From assembly GCA_937958885.1 (NCBI GenBank), contig CALGMT010000018.1, positions 1 to 63,098 on the forward strand: a DNA stretch of 63,098 bases, given 5' to 3'. The stretch comes from an uncultured bacterium. Its GTDB lineage: Bacteria; Verrucomicrobiota; Kiritimatiellia; CAIVKH01. Made by a program: the position numbers and the translations under genes. Below, piece by piece: positions 35,413 to 45,302 of the stretch. Below the pieces are notes generated by a model. The model saw only the letters and a program-made list of their open reading frames with translations, was not told the DNA's origin and made no database searches. The stretch's first letter is position 1. Every line of letters starts with the position of its first letter.

Positions 35413-35953
35413 GATTGATCAACTCCGTGGCAAATCGATATGGATTGTTGGTCTGGCCGAATTCGCCGGGCCACACTTCGAGCAGCAACGCGCGGCGGCG
35501 CGCGCTGGGCTGTGTGGAGGACAGTCGATACCGGAAGGCGTGGTCGTATTGCTCCCAACTCGCGGGAAGACCGCCCGATCCCCATTTTCCCGGCGCGGAC
35601 CCGGCGACAAATTTCTGAGTGCGGATCAGGCCGTCCATGCGGACGGTCATCTCCGATGAATTTTTCCAAAACACATCCTGCCCTCCAGTCAGCGTGACCG
35701 GCGGGATCGTCTCATACGTGGCCAGCCCAGCCCACGAGACATTTGTATCCCACAGCGCGGCGTGAAAACTGTTAAAGACCGCATCCGCGAAAAAAGCCGC
35801 GTAGGTCTCGTCGGACGCCCGCTTGGCCTGATCCATCGCGGTCGGCAGCAATGCGAGCACGGCGGAGAGGCCCACGCTCGCGACGAGCATCGCGAGCGCA
35901 GTCTCCACCAGCGAAAAGCCGGCGCGAGGATCGATGGAGCTTTGATGCATCAT
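35402..35953 (-). CDS. GspI-like pseudopilin (Verru_Chthon cassette B type)
   Basis: A 183-residue protein with leader RAG|FSLVETALAMLVASVGLSA, Glu at +5. The short size and the sequence after the helix (LLPTAMDQAKRASDETYAAF) fit GspI-like or cassette B proteins. ATGA overlap with the upstream pseudopilin. ATG at 35950 is an alternative start. Confidence 0.83.
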   Translation of the reverse strand: MMHQSSIDPRAGFSLVETALAMLVASVGLSAVLALLPTAMDQAKRASDETYAAFFADAVFNSFHAALWDTNVSWAGLATYETIPPVTLTGGQDVFWKNSSEMTVRMDGLIRTQKFVAGSAPGKWGSGGLPASWEQYDHAFRYRLSSTQPSARRRALLLEVWPGEFGQTNNPYRFATELINHGF

Positions 35954-36480
35954 TGGAAGGAGTAAATGTTGTTCGCGGTCGTATTCATGTTGCGATCCGG
36001 ACCCGCGCTGAACGCAGCGCCGGGAGCGAACACCGAGTTCGTACCCATCGGACCGCCGGTGCCGCTGACACGGCCGTCGTAATTGTTGTCAAGCGCAACG
36101 CCGAACTGTGTGCCCCACGCGTCGAGAAAAGTGCCGTCCGTCGCGCCGCCGGGCACTTCCAGAAAGATGATTCGGCGAGGGTTGTTCGTGGTGAGCCGCG
36201 ACAAGACCGATCGGGCGTTCGCGTCGAGATAGTTGCGATCGGCAACGCCTTGTTCGTTATCCGCGACAGGCAATTTGGAATATTCCTGATAATAAGCGCG
36301 GATGGCATTCTCGATGCTCTTCGCGTCGGCCTGCACACGCGCGCGCTTCGCGCGTTCCACCGAGGAACGCAAGGCCGGTGTCAATACGGCAATCAATATG
36401 CCGATAATCGCAATCACGACAAGCAACTCGATCAGCGTAAAGGCATTGCGCAATAACGGAATGGCAGGGGACGTTTTCAT
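35950..36480 (-). CDS. Major-type pseudopilin with Ala at the cleavage site
   Basis: A 176-residue GspG-like protein. The leader is LLRNA|FTLIELLVVIAIIGILIAV: Ala stands at -1 where prepilin peptidases normally need Gly, though Ala can be tolerated. Glu is at +5. The C-terminal part contains LEVPGGATDGTFLDAWGTQF and LDNNYDGRVSG, resembling the GspG region with acidic residues before a DPWG-type turn. The ATG at 36480 follows GGAG by 9 bases; the frame also opens at an upstream TTG. It is one of two major-type pseudopilins here. Confidence 0.87.
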   Translation of the reverse strand: MKTSPAIPLLRNAFTLIELLVVIAIIGILIAVLTPALRSSVERAKRARVQADAKSIENAIRAYYQEYSKLPVADNEQGVADRNYLDANARSVLSRLTTNNPRRIIFLEVPGGATDGTFLDAWGTQFGVALDNNYDGRVSGTGGPMGTNSVFAPGAAFSAGPDRNMNTTANNIYSFQ

Positions 36481-36555
36481 CTCTTTAGTCTCCAAGCATT
36501 TAGATTACACCGCGCGGGGGATTCATGTTGAGAGTTTTGGCGGATTCCGCGGAAA

Positions 36556-37017
36556 TTAGTAATTGCCCGCTCCGGATTCCACATCGTCGATGGCATTGGT
36601 TAGATTCGGTCCATAAGACCAGACTCGATAGACCATCGGCACGGTGTTGGAGTATTGGTAGCTCCGGCCCCACGGATCGATCAATCGCAATTCTTTCACA
36701 TAGTTCGACATAGCGACCGAAAATCGCTCGCCGCCCACGACCAGGCCCGTCACTGAGCCGATCGCGGGTCCGTAGTAGCGGCCTCGTTCAATACGGTATT
36801 CCTCAAGGGCGGTCTTGATCCGTTCGATATCCGACATGGCGCGGCTGACCGCCGCCCTTCGATTGGCGAATCCGGACACGCCGATCACGATCCCCACCAG
36901 CGCGCCGATGATGCCGATCACCACGAGCAGTTCGATCAGCGTGAAACCGGCCTTGGTGGGCGAGAAACAGCCCCGGAACACCTCCGCACGAGGTGTAACA
37001 CATCGATTTATTCGCAT
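36556..37017 (-). CDS. GspG-like pseudopilin
   Basis: A 153-residue protein with a leader of about 23 residues ending TKAG|FTLIELLVVIGIIGALVG, Gly at -1 and Glu at +5. It keeps LRLIDPWGRSYQYSN, the GspG DPWG motif at the calcium-binding loop, and ALEEYRIERGRYYG before it. This is the best candidate for the main pseudopilus subunit of the cluster. GAGGG precedes the ATG at 37017 by 7 bases. It lies 75 bases upstream of the other major-type gene, on the same strand. Confidence 0.9.
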   Translation of the reverse strand: MRINRCVTPRAEVFRGCFSPTKAGFTLIELLVVIGIIGALVGIVIGVSGFANRRAAVSRAMSDIERIKTALEEYRIERGRYYGPAIGSVTGLVVGGERFSVAMSNYVKELRLIDPWGRSYQYSNTVPMVYRVWSYGPNLTNAIDDVESGAGNY

Positions 37018-37174
37018 GAAACAGCCCTCTTCGGCAACCGCGCCCAGGGGGTTGCGATCGGTCGCAACCCGAATTAATTCGGATGATATCGACATTTGAT
37101 GCCAATCATACACGGAGGAACTGAAACGGGAAAGAAGGAACAACGGTCTAGGGCGCGATACCGGATGATCGCTC

Positions 37175-37939
37175 CTAGCGGTAAATATCGTCCAGATTGT
37201 CCGTAAAAACGACACCGGTAAAGAAGGTGTCGTGCCGGAAAAGAGGGGCGGGGATGGACTGGTTCACCGCAAGGTTGGAGAGCCGGGTGGTCTCCACAAT
37301 TTCGCGCCGGTCAACGATGACGCCGGCCTTCTGCAGCATCGGGAACCACACGCTGGGCAACGGCTCGCTGTATTGCTCGTATTCATAGCGCGCGAGCAGG
37401 GTGGACATGGATGGGTCGGTGAAGAATTCCACACGCGCGAGACGCCCTTGCGGATCAAGGTTCAATATCACATAGCGCGTGTCCGTGCGCAGCGCCACGC
37501 GGACGGGAAAGTCCGCGGTTCCGGCGAGCGGTTCCTCTTCAATCCCGCGCACGCGGAGCAGATGGTCCATCGGCGTGCCGGGCACTTGTCGAAGCGAGAT
37601 CAGCCAGTCGCCTTCGAGCGCATCGACCGGGCGCGCGAACCCTTTCGGATCGCCCTCAATGTAGCTGTAAAACATCTCACCGTCGGAAACGATCCGCCGT
37701 CGCGGAGGGGTGACGGATTCGACATGAAGCCGGTCGGGTCGCTGGAAATAGACGCGGCTCAATCGACGTCCGCTGCCGCCGGGCCCCTGTGTGTCGCGCC
37801 GGATTTCGACTTGCACCGATTCGACCGCGTCGTAGGAGGCGATCAACCGCTCAACGACCGACTCCGCGCGCGCGACATCCGCGAGAACGAGGCCGAGACC
37901 GAGGCTGTGGCAAATAAGGATGTTCCAACCTGTTTTCAT
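37175..37939 (-). CDS. LolA-like periplasmic lipoprotein-carrier-family protein
   Basis: A 254-residue exported protein with a signal peptide (about 1-21, ICHSLGLGLVLADVARA). SVVERLIASYDAVESVQVEI, RPDRLHVES, IVSDGEMFYSYIEGD and YVILNLDPQGRLARVEFF follow the strand order of the LolA/LolB fold, which binds acyl chains. The C-terminal section from about 200 is longer than in LolA. ATG at 37948 is equally possible as start. It lies first in the pseudopilin strand but 157 bases upstream of the next gene, so it may be separate. Confidence 0.72.
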   Translation of the reverse strand: MKTGWNILICHSLGLGLVLADVARAESVVERLIASYDAVESVQVEIRRDTQGPGGSGRRLSRVYFQRPDRLHVESVTPPRRRIVSDGEMFYSYIEGDPKGFARPVDALEGDWLISLRQVPGTPMDHLLRVRGIEEEPLAGTADFPVRVALRTDTRYVILNLDPQGRLARVEFFTDPSMSTLLARYEYEQYSEPLPSVWFPMLQKAGVIVDRREIVETTRLSNLAVNQSIPAPLFRHDTFFTGVVFTDNLDDIYR

Positions 37940-38131
37940 GCGGCGCATTGAGCACGGATTTCGCGTTCCACTCAAGGAAGAAGGGATTCCGACACGTCGG
38001 CGCGCAGGGAGGATCGCGGATGTTAACCGGCGTCTCGATTCCCAATTTTGATTTTCCCGGCGCGCGCTGGAATTGCTCGACGCGATCCGTTGGCTGGACC
38101 GCATCGGCTATCACACCTGGCGCATCTGCCA

Positions 38132-39457
38132 TTACATCGGCCGCGTGGAAGCAGTCGATGGAGCGGCGGGAGAAGGCGCGCGGGCCCATGCATAGAGCGC
38201 GAGGCCCGCGAGCAGGGTCAGCGCGCCGGCGGCAGACTCGATCGGGCGCTCGCGCACCTGAAAGGCCAGCACCCACAGCGTCGCGCCGATGAATACGAGC
38301 GGCGGCAGCGGATAAAGCGGCACACGGAACGGACGCAGCGCGTCCGGCGCGCGCCGACGCTGGACCATCACCGCAGCCGCGACCAGCAGGCTGGAGAGCT
38401 GCAGCAACGCCATCAGATAGTTCACCACCGCGTCGAATTTCCCGCTCGCCAGCAGGCCCAGCGCGAGTGCCGTCTGCAGCCCGAGCGCGATATGCGGCGC
38501 GCCCCAGCGGTTTCGTCGTGCGAGCGCGCCGAGGCGCGGATAGTCTTGCCCCATGCAATCCGTCACGCGCGACCCGGCCCACGTGTAGCTCGCAATGGTC
38601 GAGAGCAAACCGATCGCGATCATCGCGCCGAGCGCCCAGCCCCCGCGCGGTCCGAACGCCGCTTCGCCCGCGATCAGCGCCGCCTCCACCTGCCCGCTCA
38701 TCCGCTCCCACGGCGCGCGCCACAGAAAGACGGCATTCAGCGCGACATACAACACGGTGACGATTCCGGTGCCCCACAACAGCGCGCGCGGCACCAGACG
38801 CTGTGGATCGCGCAACTCGGAGGCCACATACGCCGCGCCGTTCCACCCGCTGTAGGAAAACAGGACATACACCATCGAAATTGCGAACGGCGCGCTCGCC
38901 AGCAACGCAGCGTCGCCCGGACGCGGCGCGAGCGAGATGCGCTCTCCGCCGGGCAGCCACCACGCACCCGCGAGAAACACAAGGATCAAACCCACCTTCA
39001 ACGCGGTCGCAGCGGTCAGAAATCCGCCCACGAGTCGCAGCGGACCGAGATGCAACGCCGCCACAACCAACACAATCCCCGCCGCAAGCGGTCCCGGCGG
39101 CAACGGCGCGCCAAGCCCGTGCGCATACACGCCGAACGCGATTCCAAGCGCGGCGAGCGGCGCGGCGAAACCCGCCGTCAGCGAAACCCAGCCCGCGAGA
39201 AAACCAAGCGCCGGATGGTACGCCTCGCGCAGCAGATGATATTCCCCGCCCGAGCGCGGCCACATCGCCACAAGCTCCGCGTAGCACAGCGCGCCGCACA
39301 ACGCGATCGCGCCGCCCAACGCCCAGAGCAGCAGAATCGGAAACGCGGATGGCAGCGCCGCGAGTTGAAAGCCGACCGAGGTGAACACGCCGACTCCGAT
39401 CATGCTCGAGATCACGATCGAAACGGCGGACGGCAGCGAGAGCGGGGCGCGATTCAC
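38132..39457 (-). CDS. APC-superfamily amino acid permease
   Basis: Inner-membrane transporter of 441 residues with about 12 hydrophobic segments. The first helix has VSIVISSMIGVGVFTSVGFQ, the unwound GxG substrate-site helix of the APC fold, and CYAELVAMWPRSGGEYHLLR is the helix 2-3 loop of the L-type transporter (LAT) group. SYSGWNGAAYVASELRDPQR matches the helix 6 region. The start is GTG. Substrate cannot be read from sequence. It is the only transporter in this section and has no partner gene. Confidence 0.9.
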   Translation of the reverse strand: MNRAPLSLPSAVSIVISSMIGVGVFTSVGFQLAALPSAFPILLLWALGGAIALCGALCYAELVAMWPRSGGEYHLLREAYHPALGFLAGWVSLTAGFAAPLAALGIAFGVYAHGLGAPLPPGPLAAGIVLVVAALHLGPLRLVGGFLTAATALKVGLILVFLAGAWWLPGGERISLAPRPGDAALLASAPFAISMVYVLFSYSGWNGAAYVASELRDPQRLVPRALLWGTGIVTVLYVALNAVFLWRAPWERMSGQVEAALIAGEAAFGPRGGWALGAMIAIGLLSTIASYTWAGSRVTDCMGQDYPRLGALARRNRWGAPHIALGLQTALALGLLASGKFDAVVNYLMALLQLSSLLVAAAVMVQRRRAPDALRPFRVPLYPLPPLVFIGATLWVLAFQVRERPIESAAGALTLLAGLALYAWARAPSPAAPSTASTRPM

Positions 39458-39517
39458 CCGCCCATCATGCCGATTGCACTCGCGGACGCAAGCGGTACGC
39501 CGGGCGCGCGCGCAGAT

Positions 39518-39663
39518 GACCCCGGCGGGCTTGCCCCGCCAGCGCTTCTTGGGGACGGGTGGTGTGTTTTGCGTACCGATCTAGCCGGCAGAACTTTCAC
39601 TCCGTCCGGTCAGGCCGGACGGAGTGGATCTCGACAAGACCCCGGCGGGCTTGCCCCGCCGGT
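39518..39663. repeat. Intergenic direct repeats and 12-bp-stem hairpin
   Basis: In the 298-base gap upstream of the permease gene, the 23-base string beginning gaccccggcgggcttgcccc occurs at 39518-39540 and again at 39638-39660, 120 bases apart. Each copy can fold (ccggcggg / cccgcc). Between them, 39598-39609 (cactccgtccgg) pairs perfectly with 39615-39626 across a 5-base loop. No ORF is apparent in the gap. Confidence 0.8.
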
Positions 39664-39755
39664 GAATGAGTTTGGCGGCTACCCGAACGCCTCCTTGACC
39701 CCATCTCATCCGCTCGTTCACGCCGCGCCCGCCATACCCCGTATCGATCTTCCAC

Positions 39756-40193
39756 TCAGAACCCGTACGCCACGCGCAATTGCGCCTCCGTCGGACGCGC
39801 GGGATAGATTTCGCCGCGCGGCCCGCGGTATTGGCCGTAGCCGACTTTCGTCAGCGTGACCGGCGTGTAGGATCCGTTCGTGTTGTGGATCATCACAGTT
39901 TCCGCGCTATTCGCAGTTTCCAGCGCGTCAAGTCGGTGCCGGACGTGGTCCTGCTGCTGCCCGTATTGCTGACCGACCCACGCGCCCGCCGCCGCGCCGA
40001 TGGCCGCGCCGAGCACGTCGTTTTTCCGGTCGCCGACATTGTTTCCGATGATGCCGCCCAGCGTGCCGCCGAGCGCCGCGCCGGCGAGCGCGGCATTGGT
40101 TTCTGCGCGGCGCGCCTGATACTGCGGCCCCGCGCACCCCGCGGCGCCCGCGCCTATCGCGGCCAGACTCAAGAGGATCATCACTCGTTTCAT
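39756..40193 (-). CDS. Glycine-zipper lipoprotein
   Basis: A 145-residue envelope protein. The lipobox is in LAAIGAGAAGC with Cys at about 20. A glycine-zipper segment follows (LAGAALGGTLGGIIGNNVGD then VLGAAIGAAAGAWVGQQYG), as in Rickettsia 17-kDa antigen and SlyB-type proteins that sit in the outer membrane. The C-terminal 60 residues are polar and unassigned. AAAGGAG lies 7 bases before the ATG. Downstream of recA on the same strand, probably unrelated in function. Confidence 0.85.
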   Translation of the reverse strand: MKRVMILLSLAAIGAGAAGCAGPQYQARRAETNAALAGAALGGTLGGIIGNNVGDRKNDVLGAAIGAAAGAWVGQQYGQQQDHVRHRLDALETANSAETVMIHNTNGSYTPVTLTKVGYGQYRGPRGEIYPARPTEAQLRVAYGF

Positions 40194-40266
40194 GGTCGAA
40201 CTCCTTTCGTTGTTCCGACCATGAGACGGCGGACGCCGTTTTTTATTCAACGCCGCCGAACGCGAA

Positions 40267-41340
40267 TCAGTCCTCGGCGTCCGCGGCGGCGACTGCGCCG
40301 TGATGAAGTTCCTTCGCCTTGGCCTTGATCTTCTCGATCAACGCCTTTTGCATTTCGGGATCGTTCTTCAAATTATCGCGCACCGCGTCGCGGCCCTGGC
40401 CGAGCTGCTGCCCGTCCATCGAGAGCCACGACCCGCGCTTCTCCAGCAACCCGTATTGGATCGCCGCATCGACAATCGAGCCGGTCCAGGAAATGCCCTC
40501 CGCGTAAAGAATGTCGAACTCCGCCTCCGTGAACGGCGGCGCAACCTTGTTCTTCACGACCTTCACCTTCGTGCGATTGCCGAACACCTTTCCGGCCGGG
40601 TCCTTCAGCGTGCCGATGCGGCGCACGTCGAGGCGCACGGAGGCATAGAACTTCAGCGCGCGGCCGCCGGGGGTGGTCTCGGGATTGCCGAACATCACGC
40701 CGATTTTTTCGCGGATCTGATTGGTGAAGATGCAGCAGGTCTTCGAGCGGTTGATTGCGCCGGTCAGCTTGCGCAGCGCCTGCGACATCAGGCGCGCCTG
40801 GAGCCCGACGTGCGAATCGCCCATCGCGCCTTCCAGCTCCGCCTTCGGCGCGAGCGCGGCGACGGAGTCCACCACGACAACATCGAGCGAATTGCTCTTC
40901 ACCAGCGACTCCGCGATTTGCAGGGCCTCCTCGCCGGAATCCGGCTGCGACACGAGCAGCTCATCCAGATTGACGCCGATTTTCTTCGCATACGCCGGGT
41001 CCAGCGCGTGCTCCGCGTCGATAAACGCCGCCAGTCCGCCCGCCTTCTGCGCGTTCGCGATGATGTGCAGCACGAGCGTCGTTTTGCCCGACGATTCGGG
41101 GCCGAACACCTCGATCACACGCCCGCGCGGCACGCCGCCGACCCCGATCGCCAGGTCCAGCGTCAGCGCGCCGGTGGAAATGGCGGGGACCTCGACCGCG
41201 TGGTCCTCATCCCCGAGCCGCATAATCGCGCCGTCGCCGAATTCCTTTTGAATCTGCGCCAACACCGCGCTTAGCGCGGCGGGCATTTTCTTGTCGTCTT
41301 TTGCGGTTTCCTTTTCCTTCGCGGCGCTTTTCGGTGGCAT
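40267..41340 (-). CDS. recA: Recombinase RecA
   Basis: Strand-exchange ATPase and SOS co-protease. 357 residues. Walker A is [15 protein letters not shown], Walker B is [12 protein letters not shown], loop L1 is [20 protein letters not shown], and loop L2 follows in [20 protein letters not shown]. The first 25 residues are a Lys/Ala-rich extension. The C-terminus is short and moderately acidic. AAGGAAG lies just before the ATG and a good promoter lies upstream (41393-41421); I do not see a clear LexA box there. Confidence 0.97.
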   Translation of the reverse strand: MPPKSAAKEKETAKDDKKMPAALSAVLAQIQKEFGDGAIMRLGDEDHAVEVPAISTGALTLDLAIGVGGVPRGRVIEVFGPESSGKTTLVLHIIANAQKAGGLAAFIDAEHALDPAYAKKIGVNLDELLVSQPDSGEEALQIAESLVKSNSLDVVVVDSVAALAPKAELEGAMGDSHVGLQARLMSQALRKLTGAINRSKTCCIFTNQIREKIGVMFGNPETTPGGRALKFYASVRLDVRRIGTLKDPAGKVFGNRTKVKVVKNKVAPPFTEAEFDILYAEGISWTGSIVDAAIQYGLLEKRGSWLSMDGQQLGQGRDAVRDNLKNDPEMQKALIEKIKAKAKELHHGAVAAADAED

Positions 41341-41392
41341 GGCGAACTTCCTTTTGAGGCGGTGCTGGGTTGGGCTTGCGGAGCGGGATACA

Positions 41393-41421
41393 GAGATAGG
41401 TCACGATGCCGGCAAAGTCAA
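41393..41421 (-). promoter_or_regulatory. Sigma-70-type promoter for recA
   Basis: On the minus strand, TTGACT (41421-41416), a 17-base spacer, then TATCTC (41398-41393). The predicted transcript start is about 45 bases before the recA ATG at 41340. No inverted repeat matching known LexA boxes overlaps it. Confidence 0.45.
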
Positions 41422-41464
41422 CGATGCGCGCGGAGAGACCCTCATCCCTACCCTCACCCCTACC

Positions 41465-41600
41465 CTCTCCCACTCGGTGGGAGAGGGAGAAGACAGGGTT
41501 TTTTCCCACCCGGGGGGAGAGGGAGAAGACAGGGATTTTTTCCACTCGGTGGGAGAGGGAGCAGGCGGGGATATTCTCTCTCCCACACGGCGGGAGGGGG
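41465..41600. repeat. Array of four REP-like hairpin units
   Basis: Units of the form ctctcccac-cgg-tgggagagggag lie at 41465-41489, 41504-41534, 41541-41570 and 41576-41600. Their centres (cggtggga and variants) are 36, 36 and 42 bases apart. Units 1 and 2 share agaagacaggg after the hairpin. A single related hairpin is at 12771-12791. Together with the 31-bp-period repeat at 41620-41671 they occupy most of the 388-base gap between recA and the FG-GAP gene; no ORF is apparent there. Confidence 0.8.
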
Positions 41601-41619
41601 CGTTGATGTGGGCGCGAAA

Positions 41620-41671
41620 AGTTCCATGCTCTGTAAAAAATTGTTTTTCGATTTCCATGCTATGTAAAAAA
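41620..41671. repeat. 31-bp-period repeat, locus B (2 copies)
   Basis: agttccatgctctgtaaaaa at 41620 and tttccatgctatgtaaaaaa at 41652 are copies of the core found at 15980-16062, in the opposite orientation on the plus strand. The ccatgct portion begins at 41623 and 41654, again 31 bases apart. The second copy differs by one base in the core (tatg for tctg). Confidence 0.85.
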
Positions 41672-41728
41672 TTTTTGACGCCGCTTTTGCACGGCGGGAG
41701 CGGGATGAATGACTTCATCACACCGGAA

Positions 41729-42583
41729 CTAGCGGGGGCCAAGCACGTGCCAGCGCGCGATGTCCGCGTCGCCGATAAAAAGCTCGGCATTGTTTTCGAT
41801 GATGAATCCGTTCATGTACGCGGCGCCGTAGCGGCCGCTGTTGGCGTCGATGAATATCAGCTCGTCCCGCCCGTCGCCGTTCAGGTCGCTCGCGGCGCGG
41901 AAATCCCACGGGCGAATGTCGATCCGCGCGCCGGTCAGATACATGGCCGACTCGATCGCCCATCCGTTGACCTTCACGATCCCGTAGATGCCGGTGTTGC
42001 CTTCGCGGATGATAAGGTCGGAGCGTCCGTTGCCGTCCGTATCGGCGGCGGCGAGGATGCGGAAGGGGCTGATGTCGATCGGCGCGCCGCCAAGATAGTT
42101 CACCGCGGTCCACATGTTGTTCTGCTGAAGCGCGACGGCGTAGTGGCCGGAGTTCCCCTTGCGGAACAGCAGGTCGCTGAAGCCGTCGCCATTGAAGTCG
42201 CCGGCGGCCACGACGCCCCACGGCGCCAGATCGGCGGGGGCCATGAACAGGTCCACCGTCGCGACCACCGCGCCGTTGGAAAGCACGCCGACCAGGTGTT
42301 CGCCGCCGCGCCGCGCGATCAGCTCGGGCTTGCCGTCGCCGTTCAGGTCCGCCGTCGCCGCGATATGCCACGGGCCGATATCTTGACCGTCGAGCACGAA
42401 CGCGCCGGCCTTCGTCGCGGCATTGCTCATGAATTGCAGGTACCACACGCCGCCTGTGCGGCTTTGCAGAATGAGGTCGCCGAAACCGTCTCCATTGAGA
42501 TCGGAGGTCGCGAGCGATTGCGCGTGCGCCGCGCCCGCGAGCGCGATGAGCAGACTCAGTGAAAGCAGGGTTGTTTTTATCAC
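41729..42583 (-). CDS. Secreted FG-GAP/VCBS repeat protein
   Basis: A 284-residue exported protein with signal peptide 1-22 (TLLSLSLLIALAGAAHAQ). Five repeats carry the calcium-binding pattern D.(N/D)G(D/N)G: SDLNGDGFGDLIL, ADLNGDGKPELIA, GDFNGDGFSDLLF, ADTDGNGRSDLII and SDLNGDGRDELIF. Such repeats form a beta-propeller as in integrin alpha chains and bind surface ligands or polysaccharides. The start is GTG, overlapping the cinA stop as GTGA, though the two products act in different compartments. Confidence 0.87.
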   Translation of the reverse strand: MIKTTLLSLSLLIALAGAAHAQSLATSDLNGDGFGDLILQSRTGGVWYLQFMSNAATKAGAFVLDGQDIGPWHIAATADLNGDGKPELIARRGGEHLVGVLSNGAVVATVDLFMAPADLAPWGVVAAGDFNGDGFSDLLFRKGNSGHYAVALQQNNMWTAVNYLGGAPIDISPFRILAAADTDGNGRSDLIIREGNTGIYGIVKVNGWAIESAMYLTGARIDIRPWDFRAASDLNGDGRDELIFIDANSGRYGAAYMNGFIIENNAELFIGDADIARWHVLGPR

Positions 42584-43810
42584 GATGCCCCCTCCGCGAG
42601 CGCGCGGCGCACCTGGTCTAGCGCCGCGGTTGCGCTCATTTCTTTTACAATAGCACGAGGCCCGTTAAAGCGAAACTCCCGAACGCGCGCGAGATCGCCG
42701 GAGACGATCGCGATCACGACCGTGCCCACCGGCTTCTCCGGCGACCCGCCGCCGGGCCCGGCGATTCCGGTAATGCCGAGCCCGATGTCCGCGCCGAATC
42801 GCGCGCGAACGCCCTCCGCCATCGCGCGCGCGGTTTCCGGGCTGACGGCGCCGAACTGCTCGATCGCGGCGGCCGGCACGCCGAGGTCGCGGATTTTCGA
42901 TTCGTTCGCGTACGCGACCACGCCGCCGAGAAAGATCGCGGAACTGCCCGGCACATTCGTGATGCGATGCCCCGCCAGGCCGCCGGTGCACGATTCGGCG
43001 ATCGCGAGAGTCTTCCCGGCCGCGCGCAACTGCTCGACCACCGCCTCCTCCAGCTCGCACGCGCGCTCGGCATAAATCCATTCGCGCAGCGTCTCCCGCG
43101 CGCGCGCGGCGGCGCGCTCCAGCGCCGCGGAATGGGCGGGGTCGGACGTGAGCCGTATCTCCACGCGGCCCGGTTTCGCGCAGTAGGCGATCTCCACATT
43201 CGGACCGGGAAATTCGGATTCGGGCAGCAGACGCAGAATGTCGGATTCGCCGATGCAGCAGGTCATCAGGATGCGCCGCAGCGGCGGCGTTCCGGCGCAC
43301 GCGCGCAGCAGCGGCAACACACCGTCCTCCAACACGGCGCGGAACTCCGCGGGCGGACCGGGCAACAAGAACAGCCGTCGCCCGTTGATCATCAACAGTT
43401 CGCCCGGACACAACCCCACGCGGTTTTCCAAAATCGCGGCGCCTTGGACCACGAGCGCGTGGCGCGCGGCGATTTCGGTGAAGATGCGGCCGGCGTTTTC
43501 GTAGCGGAGTCGAATGCGCTCGCGCGACGGTTCGTGCATAGCGACGGGCGCGCCGGCGAGCTCGGCAGCAACATCGCGCGTCAGATCGTCGCTGGTGGGT
43601 CCCAATCCGCCGCTGGTGATGACGATCGGCGCCCGTGCGAGCGCTTGCGCGATCGCGTCGCGAATCGCGGCGGGATCGTCCGGCACCGTCGTCTCGCGAA
43701 CCAGCGGGATGCCGAGTTCGGCGAGCAGGCCCGCCAGTGTGACGGCATGCGTGTTGACGGTCCGGCCCGAGAGCAACTCGGAGCCGGTGCAGATCAGCTC
43801 GGCGGCCGGT

Positions 43811-43827
<17 letters not shown>
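42580..43827 (-). CDS. cinA: CinA-family protein (NMN amidohydrolase / competence-damage protein)
   Basis: 415 residues with two domains. Residues about 8-175 are a MoCF-like domain with TGSELLSGRTVNTHA and IVITSGGLGPTSDDLTRD. Residues about 255-410 are the CinA C-terminal domain with AIAESCTGGLAGHRI and GITGIAGPGGGSPEKPVGTV, which in E. coli and others deamidates nicotinamide mononucleotide. In two-domain proteins the N-terminal part can act on ADP-ribose. The ATG at 43827 lies 17 bases inside the end of galE, and the stop overlaps the next gene, so these three are probably cotranscribed. Confidence 0.92.
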
Positions 43828-44782
<955 letters not shown>

Positions 44783-44826
44783 GGGGACGGGACGATAGAT
44801 GCCGCGCGCGCGGCGGGCCAGAAAAA

Positions 44827-45297
44827 TTATGCGTCGGGGGCGGTATCCTCGTCTGATTTTTCTTCTTTCGCCTGGGCCTGTTCCAAGGCCCACGTCATGT
44901 CCTGCGCCTTCTCCCACACGTGCGGGGCGACGTAGATCGGACAGCCGTGCTGAACCGCGATGGCGATCGAGTCGCTCGGCCGCGCGTCGATTTCCAGCAT
45001 GTTCTTGCCCAGTTCGTTTTCTTGAACGAGAAAGAGGCGCGCATAGAAGGTGTCGTCCTTGAGGTCATTGACCACGACCTTTTGCACGCGCACGCCGAGC
45101 CCGGCGAAGATATTTGCGACGAGATCGTGCGTCAGCGGGCGCGGCGGCTTGATTTTTCGGATCGACAGCGAAATCGCCATGCCGACGGCCTGATCGACGA
45201 AGATCGCAATGGTCTTCCCGTTTTCGCCGAGAAAGACGCCAACGCCCGTCGGCGTCGGCACCAGCCCGCGAATCTGCACCTGAATATCGCCCGACAT
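44827..45297 (-). CDS. Bifunctional nuclease family protein (BFN, DUF151)
   Basis: A 156-residue protein. The core VQIRGLVPTPTGVGVFLGEN, IAIFVDQAVGMAISLSI, RPLTHDLVANIFAGLGVRVQ and IDARPSDSIAIAVQHGCPIY match the BFN domain, reported in plants to have DNase and RNase activity; in bacteria its role is little known. The C-terminus is acidic. It starts 5 bases after a possible 24-residue membrane peptide gene and lies between clpB and galE on the same strand. Confidence 0.9.
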   Translation of the reverse strand: MSGDIQVQIRGLVPTPTGVGVFLGENGKTIAIFVDQAVGMAISLSIRKIKPPRPLTHDLVANIFAGLGVRVQKVVVNDLKDDTFYARLFLVQENELGKNMLEIDARPSDSIAIAVQHGCPIYVAPHVWEKAQDMTWALEQAQAKEEKSDEDTAPDA

Positions 45298-45302
45298 GGC
45301 CG

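Noticed and set aside
38048-39859. 603-codon plus-strand frame opposite the permease
   Set aside because: Highly Arg/Gln-rich antisense translation running through the intergenic repeats; no start signal or domain.
41341-41460. LexA (SOS) box upstream of recA
   Set aside because: No CTG-N10-CAG or GAAC-N4-GTTC match found near the promoter; PVC LexA sites may differ, so absence is not proof.
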